NCBI GenBank assembly: GCA_028280445.1
Contig: JANQLU010000093.1
Location: 62,001-126,000 of the forward strand
Source: Pirellulaceae bacterium
Lineage (GTDB): Bacteria; Planctomycetota; Planctomycetia; Pirellulales; Pirellulaceae
DNA length: 64,000 nt
Reading direction: 5' to 3'
Position 1 is the first letter of the stretch. Each line of letters opens with the position of its first letter. The translations under genes were made by a program, and so were the position numbers. Below are positions 8,728 to 17,728 of the stretch, one piece after another. The notes under the pieces are model-generated. The model did no database searches. It saw only the letters and a list, made by a program, of their open reading frames with translations, and had not been told where the DNA came from.

Positions 8728-9057
8728 TCATGAGTTTTTGTTTTCGTGTTTTGATTGATCACCAACAACTGCATCGCCTTCCGTCTTTCCAACAGCAGTG
8801 TTTTGGTTGTTGATTTGGGTAATTGCCTGATGTTGTTGTCGTGACAGTTCCTCAAGCCTTCCCACAATTGTTTTGAGTTCCGCCATCATTTGAGTTTGCA
8901 TGGCTTCGAATTGATCGAGGTCTTTACGGATGGCATTCATCTCCATCTCCGTTGCGAGCTCCTTGCGTATTTGCTCGCGCATTTGATCGGGGGATTTTGC
9001 AGTGATCTGTCTGATGAGTTCGGCAATTTCTTTTCTTTCGGCTTCACTTAGTGTCAC
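8728..9057 (-). CDS. Coiled-coil phage protein ending in a GDAVVGDQ motif
   Basis: Residues 1-80 of this 109-residue protein are a long amphipathic helix/coiled coil (AELIRQITAKSPDQMREQI and onward). The tail is polar and ends with TEGDAVVGDQSK at residues 92-103. Nearly the same motif occurs in the protein at 33,136-33,771. It overlaps the upstream gene by ATGA (9054-9057). Possibly a structural linker of the tail tip. Confidence 0.55.
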   Translation of the reverse strand: MTLSEAERKEIAELIRQITAKSPDQMREQIRKELATEMEMNAIRKDLDQFEAMQTQMMAELKTIVGRLEELSRQQHQAITQINNQNTAVGKTEGDAVVGDQSKHENKNS

Positions 9058-9566
9058 AGTTCCTCATTCCCACCACGACTTGGCAGATCCGCAATCGAAA
9101 CAAACGGGACTGCGCTCGATATCAACGTGGAAGCGGCAAGGTACACACCCGAATTTGCAGCGCTGGACACATACGTATTTCCGTTGTCGGCGACATAGGG
9201 ATCATGCTTGGACCACGTCTGCCAGGTTAACTGCGTTTCGCTGCCGTCTTCGTTCGTTTTTTTGTTTCCCGGAATCGTGTCGGGCACATCAGAGTTGAGG
9301 TCGACCTCGAAATACGCGGGGTAGCCCTGTACGTCGCCGCCGTTTGCAACAATGAGCTGCATGATTTCGACGGTAAAATACGTGATGTTGAGTTGGCCAT
9401 TCCAACGAACGACACCATCTGTTGCGAAGCGTGAACCAGTTCGCTGGGAGTCAATTGCGTCGTTGAGCGTCGTCACTAACTCCCAATGTGGATTGACCGA
9501 TCCGTCCGGAAACTTAGGCATCACAAATGCCTCCGGAATCTCAATGATCAAATTTGGATACAACAT
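9054..9566 (-). CDS. Hypothetical tail protein
   Basis: The start chosen is ATG 9566 (170 residues), 10 nt after the upstream stop; the longer frame would run through the upstream gene. It is beta-rich with repeated Asn/Thr and no signal peptide (LIIEIPEAFVMPKFPDGS). Its place between two tail-tip proteins suggests a small baseplate component. Confidence 0.5.
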   Translation of the reverse strand: MLYPNLIIEIPEAFVMPKFPDGSVNPHWELVTTLNDAIDSQRTGSRFATDGVVRWNGQLNITYFTVEIMQLIVANGGDVQGYPAYFEVDLNSDVPDTIPGNKKTNEDGSETQLTWQTWSKHDPYVADNGNTYVSSAANSGVYLAASTLISSAVPFVSIADLPSRGGNEEL

Positions 9567-9576
9567 TGTTTCTGCC

Positions 9577-12381
9577 CTATTGAATGAGATAGAAATTTGA
9601 TTCGAGTAGTGGATTGTCGATTCCGATTTGCAGGTCACCGGGTGACCCGTTGAACGAGTAATCCGGCACGATGCCATCGCCAGGCAATGAAAATCTTCTG
9701 AAATCCGGTGCGTTTTCTTCCGGCTCAAAATCCAGATTCGTTTTCAGTGAGTTCAGGTATCGTGCTGGGACCTTCGGCGAGATAGCCGGCTTTTCACAAA
9801 CCTCAACATTTCCGTTGTAGGTTGCGTTGTGGCCGTTGCCTGATTGATCGACTTTGAAATCGACACCGCCAAGATGCAGCAGCTCTGCGTCATTGGCCTC
9901 GTGATCCACGTACCGGACGGAATGTAGCATCACGCTCGAAGTTCCTGAGCTGAGGACAGATTTGCCAATCCAAATCGGCGCACTTCCGTAAGTGATGTTT
10001 GTCTCGAGATTGCCAGTCACGAGCGTGTTGCCGTTGAGCTTGATCCATTGAAGGCCGTATTCAAAATGGACCTCAATTTGATAGGGGTCACCATCTGAGA
10101 GGCCGTGGTTGGCAATGATGTTTTGCGTGTGCAAATCGAAATACGCCTCGACAACGCCTGTGTCCCTGAATCTCACGTTGTAGTTGTAGTAGGGCGGAGT
10201 AAAGCTAGTATGATCAGCGGCCCAAAGGATCGCATAGCTGTTGTCGAGAGTTCGGAAGATTCCGTCAAAGTAGGTAGTGAAATTCTGGCTTGTCGACAAC
10301 AAGCTTTGATTGTTGATGAGCTCAAGAAAATCTGCGGCATTGTTCCCAATAATGATGTAAGGTGTGTGACCTTTGGAAACTGAGCTGTGAACGTTGTCCT
10401 GAACGACAGACCAAACCGACGAAACGTAGTTGACAATTTGGTATTGGTTTTCGTTGCGATCGTGCACAAATCCACCACCGCCTTCGCTGAATGGCAAATC
10501 AATGATGCCTTCAATTTCAAAGCCTGCGAAACTTGCGTCCGGAATCGTAAGCGCATCATTGTCGTAGCGGCCGACATTAGTCGGATCACTGCAAGGCAAA
10601 ATATTTGCCGTTGGAAACGTGCCAACTCCGTCGACGACCCCGTCGATTTTCTGAGTGATAGTTGTGCCATCAAACTCAACTTCGATGAAATGCCATTGAT
10701 CGTCGTAAAGGCTGATTGACCCGATGGCATCATCGCTTGGATCCGCTGTCGACTCTGTTCTGACACGCGAACGCAGTTCACCAGTCGTAATTGTGAAAAT
10801 AATCGCGGACATATTGCTGTTGCCGGCCCACGAACCTATGATCGCTTTCGATCTCGCATTCGCTGAATCAAACTTCACCCAACCAGAGAACTTGAACGAA
10901 GCCAATCCGGCAAACAAATCACTGTTGAGAGTTACGTATTGATCGACACCATTGAGACTTAGACAAGGTGAACCTTTGAGCTCAACATACCTGGCGACGC
11001 TCCCACGTTTGGCGTTAGAGTCATACTGCCCGTTCTCGTCAAAATGGATTAACAAATCTAATGGGACTTTGTGGGTCGGAGTACCGTACTCCTCGCCAGC
11101 AATCAAGACGTCGGAAATGAGTCCTCCGAAGTACCATCGATCGTTATCGGGATCTGCCCCGATTATCAGATTGCCGTTGTTGTTGGTGTTGTTGCCGGCG
11201 CCGTTTTGGTCACCGTAATCGCCGTTCGATAAAACTCCATCAACGTAAAAATCGATGTTTGCTCCGTCCCAGACAACACGAACCTCGTACTGTTTACCGG
11301 CTTGCATTGTTAACGAGCAATCTCGCCACGTCCGTGAACTTAGCGAGCTAATGTTTGCACCTAAATTCATTCTGATATTGCCAGCGTCATTGAAATAGAT
11401 CTGCCAGCCTGGACGGGTCGTTGGGTGGTCGTCTATTTTCCGAACCAAGATTTTGAAGTCGGTCAGATCGTCTGGTGTCGGGATTACGTTGAATGAAACT
11501 TCAAAACCACCGGTGCCAAAATCAATCTCATTTCCCACGTTTATTGATTGAAAGGAGTCAATGCCGTTCCCGATGTAGGCTTGGTCGAAACCCTCTAAGT
11601 TTGCGCTACTCCAAGGTGCATCACTTCCGACGTGGTTCATCGACGTTGCGTAGTTTTGGTCGATACCGTGTTGGTCAGCGTCAGTCCCTGAATCGAATGC
11701 GATCCTTGACGGCTCGGCTTCATCCAGAAACCAGCGATGATTTGCCAATGGTACAACCAGGCGTCGTTCAGGCTTAACAAACTGCGTGTGAAACCGGGTC
11801 ATTTCTGGTTCTTTCAACGCGCGGTCAAAGCAATGAACTCCGAACTGTCGACCGTTCATAAACGCCGCTTTGGTCGCGTTGTAGGTACCTGCTGAGTTGG
11901 ATCGTGCACCGAGCAGATTACCAGTTTGCAAAATTGATATCGACGTTGCGACTGAGGCGTGCAGTTGGTTATTGATCCACAACTCGATGTTAGGTCCGAT
12001 GCGTCGGACCAACCAAAGGAACCATTCATCGGTAGTTCCATAGGTTGAATCGAGCGAGACGTCTCCGCTGCCGTGACCAATGAAAAGCGAAACCTTGCTG
12101 ACGACAGATCGAACGTAAACCAACAATCGTCCATCGGTTGAAAGTTCGTATTGCGAAAACAACACGGGGTTGTTGGTTAAGTCTGACAGATAACCAAAAC
12201 CGAACAATGTGAAATCCGACAACGCTGGCAATACGCCGGCAGCTCCAAGGTCAGTTGACTGATCAACACCGTTATATTGGCGTGTCCGGCCAGGTTGCTT
12301 TTGGCGATCAAAGTCATTCGTGAAATGAAGCTTTAGAATTTCGCTTTCCGTGCCTGGTGTTAGTTTGTAATTCGAAAACAA
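9577..12381 (-). CDS. Multi-LamG/concanavalin-like tail adhesin
   Basis: Several repeats of the LamG/concanavalin-like jelly roll fill this 934-residue protein: units with NGVDQ, W-x-F/W-x-G and IGxxxxxxxYFxG-type signatures near residues 35-200, 260-420, 475-640 and 690-820. Such folds bind glycans or proteins, so the likely role is host-receptor recognition by the virion tail. It is the largest late gene, in the position of a tail-tip or fibre gene. LamG domains are abundant in planctomycete surface proteins, so host origin of the modules is possible. Confidence 0.65.
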   Translation of the reverse strand: MFSNYKLTPGTESEILKLHFTNDFDRQKQPGRTRQYNGVDQSTDLGAAGVLPALSDFTLFGFGYLSDLTNNPVLFSQYELSTDGRLLVYVRSVVSKVSLFIGHGSGDVSLDSTYGTTDEWFLWLVRRIGPNIELWINNQLHASVATSISILQTGNLLGARSNSAGTYNATKAAFMNGRQFGVHCFDRALKEPEMTRFHTQFVKPERRLVVPLANHRWFLDEAEPSRIAFDSGTDADQHGIDQNYATSMNHVGSDAPWSSANLEGFDQAYIGNGIDSFQSINVGNEIDFGTGGFEVSFNVIPTPDDLTDFKILVRKIDDHPTTRPGWQIYFNDAGNIRMNLGANISSLSSRTWRDCSLTMQAGKQYEVRVVWDGANIDFYVDGVLSNGDYGDQNGAGNNTNNNGNLIIGADPDNDRWYFGGLISDVLIAGEEYGTPTHKVPLDLLIHFDENGQYDSNAKRGSVARYVELKGSPCLSLNGVDQYVTLNSDLFAGLASFKFSGWVKFDSANARSKAIIGSWAGNSNMSAIIFTITTGELRSRVRTESTADPSDDAIGSISLYDDQWHFIEVEFDGTTITQKIDGVVDGVGTFPTANILPCSDPTNVGRYDNDALTIPDASFAGFEIEGIIDLPFSEGGGGFVHDRNENQYQIVNYVSSVWSVVQDNVHSSVSKGHTPYIIIGNNAADFLELINNQSLLSTSQNFTTYFDGIFRTLDNSYAILWAADHTSFTPPYYNYNVRFRDTGVVEAYFDLHTQNIIANHGLSDGDPYQIEVHFEYGLQWIKLNGNTLVTGNLETNITYGSAPIWIGKSVLSSGTSSVMLHSVRYVDHEANDAELLHLGGVDFKVDQSGNGHNATYNGNVEVCEKPAISPKVPARYLNSLKTNLDFEPEENAPDFRRFSLPGDGIVPDYSFNGSPGDLQIGIDNPLLESNFYLIQ

Positions 12382-12386
12382 GTCGC

Positions 12387-12740
12387 CTACCCTTTGCCAA
12401 ATAAATGGAACGCTCGATCTTCAGTTTGTTCTGACGCGCAAACGATTTTCACGAATGGGAAGTGAGTGAGCTCATCCCATAGAGTGACGCACTCATTCGC
12501 ATCAAATGTGTAATCGGGACGTTTTGCGTTGTTCTCCAGATCATTCTTGTTGGGCACGCGCTTGAAGTTTGTGCCGTCAATTGAAACTACAAACCACCAA
12601 GTCAAACCATCCAATGCGGGCGGCATCTGCGCTCCACCAAATGACCTGGTCTCAAAATTGAAAATGTCGCTTTGAGTCGAACCCTGTTTGACTTCGATTA
12701 CAGGTTTGTCAGAGTTCCAAGAGATCTCAACTGTGCTCAT
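12387..12740 (-). CDS. Hypothetical small tail protein
   Basis: Start ATG 12740 gives 117 residues. The pattern of beta strands around EISWNSDKPVIEVKQG and LTWWFVVSIDGT resembles small baseplate or fibre-attachment proteins, but no family is recognised. It lies 5 nt before the LamG protein gene. Confidence 0.5.
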   Translation of the reverse strand: MSTVEISWNSDKPVIEVKQGSTQSDIFNFETRSFGGAQMPPALDGLTWWFVVSIDGTNFKRVPNKNDLENNAKRPDYTFDANECVTLWDELTHFPFVKIVCASEQTEDRAFHLFGKG

Positions 12741-12755
12741 GGTGATTTCCTATTG

Positions 12756-13145
12756 CTAAGTGTTGACTTGAATCAATTGCCAGTTTGCAACGAGAACTGC
12801 GTTGCTTGTTCCCAGCAAACCGCCGATACCGACGAGTACTTGACGAGTTCCTTCGGTCTCGGGCCGAACGTCGAGAACGTCATATGGACTTGTGAAGACG
12901 GCGCCAGCAAATTGCACGGAAAGTGAATCACCGATGGCGCTTTCGTATTGGTTGAACAAAGAAATGGCGTCTGCGATATTTGCCAAGTCGACAACTGTTT
13001 GAACGCTCATGATTTGGCCTCGAGTTCCAGTCGACCAAATCCAATGTCCATCGACGCCAACACGGGATTCAATCTGAACATGATCACGGTTGGCAACCGG
13101 CAAGATGTTCATCGAAATAAAATTGAATGATCCGATCGAATACAC
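12756..13145 (-). CDS. Hypothetical tail protein downstream of tape measure
   Basis: Start ATG 13145 gives 129 residues, 2 nt after the tape-measure stop. It is soluble, with a beta-rich N-terminal half and a helix around 50-70. In siphophage gene order the first gene after the tape measure usually encodes a distal tail protein or a small tail-tip component. Here this is position-based inference. Confidence 0.5.
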   Translation of the reverse strand: MYSIGSFNFISMNILPVANRDHVQIESRVGVDGHWIWSTGTRGQIMSVQTVVDLANIADAISLFNQYESAIGDSLSVQFAGAVFTSPYDVLDVRPETEGTRQVLVGIGGLLGTSNAVLVANWQLIQVNT

Positions 13146-13147
13146 GG

Positions 13148-14659
13148 CTAGTCCCTCTCGTCATGAGTTGTGGTAGTGGGAGTTCGCCGTGCGGCTATGT
13201 CGCGAATTTCTTGCAACACTTTGAGCTGTGCATCAATCCGCTCTACGTTCAAACGCCGATTTTCGGGCAACGTATCGTCGGAATACTGAAAAGTTCCAGC
13301 TGATGCAAAGTCGATCAATCCGCCAAAGGGTCCGAGAAATCTTGTCGCTGTGCCAGCAGGGCTGTATTGTTGCGTTCGTCGCTCTCGCAGCAGTCGCATT
13401 GCCCCTTCAATTGCGCCGGTAGTCGTTGGTATGGCGTCAAATGTCGTCAGGGCTACCACTCCCTGAGCTCCTTGATCGATCGACACCTTTGTCTTTCGAA
13501 GAGTATCTTCAAAGATATCTCTTGCCTGTCCCCTTGCTCCGGCCGTTGATTGAGTCAACAGTCGCTCATTGATGCCTTTGCTTTGTTTGTCCAAGGTTGT
13601 TAGTGCACGCTGCAAAGTTCCCGTTTCAAGTTGTTTTAGCTTTCGGTCGACGATGCCTTCATCAACCCGAATGTTTTTCAGGTTGTCCGCAAACGCCTTT
13701 GACATTTTGCTGTTGGCGTCCGAAATCAGAGACCGGATAGGCGATTGCATGGCAGCGCGGAACCCTCCCATTTCCAACAGTTTCTGTTGCAGTTCGGAAC
13801 TTTGCCGGATCTTTTGAAGTCGCGCGTCGAGGGATTTCTCGTTGGGCAATAATTTTGCGGTGTTGGAGATCAACGCAGCCGTCGCAGTTTTTGTGAGCGA
13901 GCCTTCGACGTCCTTTACGGTTGAACTGATCGCGGCGAACAGAGCGGCCGCCTGCTTGGAAGATTCAAAATCGCTGAGGGCAGGCTGGTCCTGTTTCGCA
14001 CCTTCAAGGATCGCTGCCACGTTTTTGAATCCGGAGGCCTGCTCAAATCGTGAGCGAGCCTGAACCGCCAACATGAATGCCATCGACTGCTTTGCGTTGA
14101 GTCCGGTCAGATCCGAAACGTCGCCAACCGCTCCGGCAACGGTCGGCAACTGGTCCGGCGTGGCGGTCATAAAGGGTGCGGTCACACGAAGGATCGGTGC
14201 GACCTTGTTTCGCTCGACTGTTGAAAGCAGACTCGCGGCCGCGGTGTTAATTGGAGCCAGCGATTGGAACTTTGCGTCTTTCTGAATCTTGGCCATCTCT
14301 TTGGTGAACTTCCGAAGTTCGGAAGTCGAAGCATCGCCAATGTTGGCAATGATGGCCGCCTGTGAATCGCCGACGGTGGTGGTTAATCGTTTTGCCTCTT
14401 TGGCGATCTCCACTTGGTTGCGAAGATGGTTGTTGACAATTTGAATCGCTTGGCCGACCGATCCATAGCGAAGAATCAAGCCGTTGAGCCCGCGACCGAT
14501 CATGGTTTGTGAACGACTCGCGGCTCTGCCGACTTTCTCGGACTGCTTCCCCGTCTTGACGATTTGCTCTTCCAGCTTGAGTTGTTGCCGACGCAGTTGC
14601 TCGATGACTCGTTCGAGCTGCTTGGCGTCGCCAGTAAACTTTTGCTTTTGAGTTCCCAT
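13148..14659 (-). CDS. Probable tape measure protein
   Basis: Almost entirely helical over 503 residues: an N-terminal coiled coil (AKQLERVIEQLRRQQLKLEEQ), central Ala-rich helices, and no clear membrane segment. It directly follows the probable frameshifted tail-chaperone gene, the conserved place of the tape measure, which sets tail length. At about 500 residues it predicts a fairly short tail. Upstream of its ATG sits copy 3 of the dispersed palindrome. Confidence 0.6.
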   Translation of the reverse strand: MGTQKQKFTGDAKQLERVIEQLRRQQLKLEEQIVKTGKQSEKVGRAASRSQTMIGRGLNGLILRYGSVGQAIQIVNNHLRNQVEIAKEAKRLTTTVGDSQAAIIANIGDASTSELRKFTKEMAKIQKDAKFQSLAPINTAAASLLSTVERNKVAPILRVTAPFMTATPDQLPTVAGAVGDVSDLTGLNAKQSMAFMLAVQARSRFEQASGFKNVAAILEGAKQDQPALSDFESSKQAAALFAAISSTVKDVEGSLTKTATAALISNTAKLLPNEKSLDARLQKIRQSSELQQKLLEMGGFRAAMQSPIRSLISDANSKMSKAFADNLKNIRVDEGIVDRKLKQLETGTLQRALTTLDKQSKGINERLLTQSTAGARGQARDIFEDTLRKTKVSIDQGAQGVVALTTFDAIPTTTGAIEGAMRLLRERRTQQYSPAGTATRFLGPFGGLIDFASAGTFQYSDDTLPENRRLNVERIDAQLKVLQEIRDIAARRTPTTTTHDERD

Positions 14660-14664
14660 TGAGG

Positions 14665-14678
14665 ATTTCCCAGGAAAC
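14665..14678. repeat. Dispersed prophage palindrome, copy 3
   Basis: ATTTCCCAGGAAAC, 6-19 nt upstream of the tape-measure start codon on the minus strand, between it and the tail-chaperone extension. Confidence 0.65.
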
Positions 14679-14682
14679 GGTG

Positions 14683-14796
14683 TCAGTTGACGGGATTACG
14701 GAGGTTGTTGAGGAAGGCGAGAAACAAGGCACCACGCGTGGGGCGGTATCCAGGCACCCGGTCCGGATGATCGAGCCAGGCCTGCAGTTCAATCAC
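14683..14796 (-). CDS. Frameshift extension of the tail assembly chaperone (or a small separate gene)
   Basis: GTG 14796 overlaps the stop of the upstream 243-residue gene as GTGA and opens a 37-codon frame (VIELQAWLDHPDRV...) ending at 14683, just before the tape measure. Read in the -1 frame, it joins the upstream gene through nine adenines that contain the slippery heptamer A AAA AAG. This is the lambda G/GT layout: a -1 shift would add about 41 residues. It could also be expressed from its own GTG. Confidence 0.55.
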   Translation of the reverse strand: MIELQAWLDHPDRVPGYRPTRGALFLAFLNNLRNPVN

Positions 14797-15524
14797 TCGT
14801 GCGGTGACTTTTTTTTTGTGTCGTTTTCGGCCTCTTCGACAATGTCGAGATCAATCAAGGCCTGCGTCATGGCCGCGGCTCGCACATCATCCACCAATGC
14901 GCAACCCATATGGGCAAGGGCATTGAGTTCACGTGCACCAACGTAGTAGTTCACGCCGATGAGTTGCCGCGCGACGTCCGCCAGCCAGAGCGGATCGCCA
15001 GCCTTGTCTTTGTCCGCATTCCAGTAATTCCACACGTCGCCGGACAACGTCCACAACCAGTCAAACGCCGGCTTGCGTTCACCGCGCGGCGAATTGGTGA
15101 GCGGATTAAATTGGTAGTTAACGGGTAACGGTTGACGCGAAGGCGATTTGGCAACCGGCGTCGTCCACGCGCGACCTCCGTCGTCAAGAAACGAGTAGCC
15201 GTCGACAAGTTCTGTTTGCGGCCGTAGCAGATCGTCGGGCTTTGGAGTATCGTCGTTCCAATAGCCGATCTGCACGCCGGCGTCATCCGGATCCAACCAG
15301 GTCTGTTTGTCTGGTTGATACGTAAACTCTGGTTGAGGTTGGCCGTGTTGATGTGGGACCAGCAAAAACATCGCCTTGCCGTCAACGTTGACCTCGTTGC
15401 AGGCCGCGTCGCGCGGGACTTCGTCCACTCCGAGATCGTGCATGTTCAACTCGGTGAGCCGTTTTGAAATGTCACCGACGAGCGTGGCGTTGCCAATCTT
15501 CGGAATGAGATAAATAAAACGCAT
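14793..15524 (-). CDS. Tail assembly chaperone candidate with slippery site
   Basis: This 243-residue soluble protein lies between the probable major tail and tape-measure genes. I recognise no family by sequence. Its 3' end, five codons before the stop, holds nine A residues on the coding strand (T run 14809-14817) with codons ACA AAA AAA AAG, a dnaX-like -1 slippery site. It is longer than lambda gpG (about 140 residues), so the chaperone assignment relies on position and the slippery site. Confidence 0.5.
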   Translation of the reverse strand: MRFIYLIPKIGNATLVGDISKRLTELNMHDLGVDEVPRDAACNEVNVDGKAMFLLVPHQHGQPQPEFTYQPDKQTWLDPDDAGVQIGYWNDDTPKPDDLLRPQTELVDGYSFLDDGGRAWTTPVAKSPSRQPLPVNYQFNPLTNSPRGERKPAFDWLWTLSGDVWNYWNADKDKAGDPLWLADVARQLIGVNYYVGARELNALAHMGCALVDDVRAAAMTQALIDLDIVEEAENDTKKKSPHE

Positions 15525-15568
15525 TGAATTTCTCTGATGGGAACCGTGGAATGGAAACGAGGACTTTG

Positions 15569-16264
15569 TTACTCGGAAGGTTGACTGGACGCTGAATCGT
15601 CCGCGGCGTCTTGCGGAGGTTGTTCATTGCTCGCGTCGGTTGGACCGGCAGATTCGACTTGTTCGCCTGAATCGGGCTCCTGTGGCGGTTTCTCGCTTTC
15701 ACTGGTCTCAACGGACACTGAATCGTCTGTTTCGGCGTCCTGCGGCGAATCCTGGGCGTTGTCGTTCGATTCTTCGGACGGGTTGACTGCGTCCGCCGCG
15801 GTTTCGTTCGATTCAGTGCTTGCACTTTCGCTGGTCGTTTGCTGGTCCAGCTTGTTCTTGTCGACCTCGGCTCCACCAGCCTGCGTTGCCTCCTCGTGTT
15901 CGGCAGCGGCTCTGGCTGCTTCCTCTTCGTCTTTTTGACGTTGCAAATCAGCCTCTCGCAATCGTGCCGCGGCTGCTTCCTCCTCAAGCTTCTTTTTCTC
16001 GGCTGCGATTCGCTCGCGTTCCTTTGCGGTCCGCTCGTTACGATCGGCCTTCAATCGTCGCGACCTGGCTTCAATCAAAACGTTTCTGATTTGTTGATCG
16101 TTTCGACCGGCGCTTGCCAATTCGCAGACCTTGTTAAAGTCATCGGGTTCGAGATTCTCAAGTTCGTTTTGAACCTGGCCAGTTGAGAGACTGGTCGCGG
16201 CCGCCATGCGTTGTTTCAGTTGGCGGAACACTGGAGGTTCGTATTGATTGCGTTCTGTCGACAT
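15569..16264 (-). CDS. Charged coiled-coil protein with acidic low-complexity tail
   Basis: Of its 231 residues, about 15-70 fold as helices (LSTGQVQNELENLEPDDFNKV), 75-130 are a long Arg/Glu/Ala coiled coil, and the rest is a disordered Glu/Ser/Asp/Gln-rich tail. It is between the probable major tail protein and the chaperone candidate. It may itself help tail-tube assembly. No family recognised. Confidence 0.5.
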   Translation of the reverse strand: MSTERNQYEPPVFRQLKQRMAAATSLSTGQVQNELENLEPDDFNKVCELASAGRNDQQIRNVLIEARSRRLKADRNERTAKERERIAAEKKKLEEEAAAARLREADLQRQKDEEEAARAAAEHEEATQAGGAEVDKNKLDQQTTSESASTESNETAADAVNPSEESNDNAQDSPQDAETDDSVSVETSESEKPPQEPDSGEQVESAGPTDASNEQPPQDAADDSASSQPSE

Positions 16265-16313
16265 TTGTTTTTTCCTGTTGTGAAGATTGGTTTTGGTTGG
16301 TCGTTACGATTGA

Positions 16314-17201
16314 TTAGGTAATTGCCGATGCCGTGTTCACAGTGAAATTGTGAACTGCAAATCCAAGCTGCCGGGTCCCCATCGGACGCGCGGTACCGAC
16401 AGCCATCGTGAACTTGATATGTTCGGCCGTTGCATCAGGGACGTTGCTTCCTCCTTGGAGCTTTTTGCGGAGGTAAACCTCGAGAGAAGTGATTGACTCG
16501 CCACTCGGAAATAGTCCGAGCGGGTCCCGGATGTCTTCAACGTCGACGGTTATCACGGGAGCCGAGCGATCGAGTGCCGAGTACTCCAAAGATGTACCAC
16601 CGCTGCAGAAGACGTTTTTGAAAAGATTGTTGTTATCCCAGCTCCAATTCTGGACGCACAGCGTCTTGTTGAGCGAAGTTGAGGTCACCGCGTTAATCGG
16701 CCCGAGCGTGTAGTAGTGCTCAACGTTGGCCGCGGCCGCAATCGCGACCGCCGTTGAAATGGCCAGAGGCGGATTGCCGCCGTTGGAGACGGGTTGAAAG
16801 CGAAATGTGATTTTCGCGATTTCATTTTCCGACGCCTGAATTGACTGCCAGGCAATGTACGACGCCGTCGCGCGAGCGCGTACGTGCGTCAAGTTCAAAG
16901 GATCAATTTCAACTCGTCCCGTCAAGCTTGAGGCACGTTGCCATTCAAAGTCAACGTTCGAACCGTCGAACGCACCGGCAATCCCGTCGATTGTGCAACG
17001 ATCCAGAACATTCTTGATTTGCGATGTTTCCAGATCCGTCATTGGATCTTGAGAATGATTGCCGGTGAATGCCGGCAAAACGCCACTGGCCGCATACTCG
17101 GTGATCTCCTGAAAATTCGGTTGAATCGGAATCTCTTCCATTTGCGTGATCGCGTTACCTGTTGGAAACACAATCGCGTGCGGATAAAAAACATCAGACA
17201 T
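16314..17201 (-). CDS. Probable major tail (tube) protein
   Basis: A beta-rich protein of 295 residues with a conserved-looking start (YPHAIVFPTGN) and a C-terminal domain ending VHNFTVNTASAIT. Gene order (head-tail connector genes upstream, chaperone and tape measure downstream) matches the tail-tube subunit of long-tailed phages. Sequence alone gives no recognised family. Confidence 0.5.
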   Translation of the reverse strand: MSDVFYPHAIVFPTGNAITQMEEIPIQPNFQEITEYAASGVLPAFTGNHSQDPMTDLETSQIKNVLDRCTIDGIAGAFDGSNVDFEWQRASSLTGRVEIDPLNLTHVRARATASYIAWQSIQASENEIAKITFRFQPVSNGGNPPLAISTAVAIAAAANVEHYYTLGPINAVTSTSLNKTLCVQNWSWDNNNLFKNVFCSGGTSLEYSALDRSAPVITVDVEDIRDPLGLFPSGESITSLEVYLRKKLQGGSNVPDATAEHIKFTMAVGTARPMGTRQLGFAVHNFTVNTASAIT

Positions 17202-17218
17202 GGATATTGCTCGGTGGG

Positions 17219-17728
17219 TTAAAGGATGCGTTTGCGCCGTTGGCGGGGTTTGGCGTTCTGAACTTCCTGCGACCAGGTTTGCTCTCCGTGAGCGGTGAGT
17301 TCGCGATCTTCATCGCTTGTCACCGTGAGCGTTTCGTCGACCAAGTTTGGCCGCGAAGATCCGATCGTTCGTTTGAAGTAACTCGGTCCAACCAAATGAA
17401 CCAAGGCACGCGACCAGTAGGCGGCGATGCGGTGCAGTGCTTTCATTGCTCGGCGCAACAAGCCTCGAAATACCAAAGGCAAACGGCCGCCGGCTTCAAC
17501 CGCACCAAAGCGTGCGAGTAAGCGTTTTCGTTCGACGTACTTTCGAGAGCGACGTTGATAGTTGTATTTCGACGCCGCACCAGATCGGAAGTGTTGCATC
17601 AACATTCGATTTCGCCACATCAACGCAACGGATCCCATCGTCGCTTTCATGACGCGACGCTGAGAGCGAATCGGCAGGTCAGTGAAGACTCCGCTCGATT
17701 GATCTACGTGTACGTGGTAAGGGATCAT
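17219..17728 (-). CDS. Basic head-tail or tail-completion protein
   Basis: It has 169 residues, strongly Arg/Lys-rich in the middle (RRSRKYVERKRLLARFG). Minor tail proteins of the HK97 gp10/lambda gpZ type are also basic and sit just before the tube gene, so that role fits, weakly. ATGA overlap (17725-17728) couples it to the upstream gene. Confidence 0.45.
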   Translation of the reverse strand: MIPYHVHVDQSSGVFTDLPIRSQRRVMKATMGSVALMWRNRMLMQHFRSGAASKYNYQRRSRKYVERKRLLARFGAVEAGGRLPLVFRGLLRRAMKALHRIAAYWSRALVHLVGPSYFKRTIGSSRPNLVDETLTVTSDEDRELTAHGEQTWSQEVQNAKPRQRRKRIL

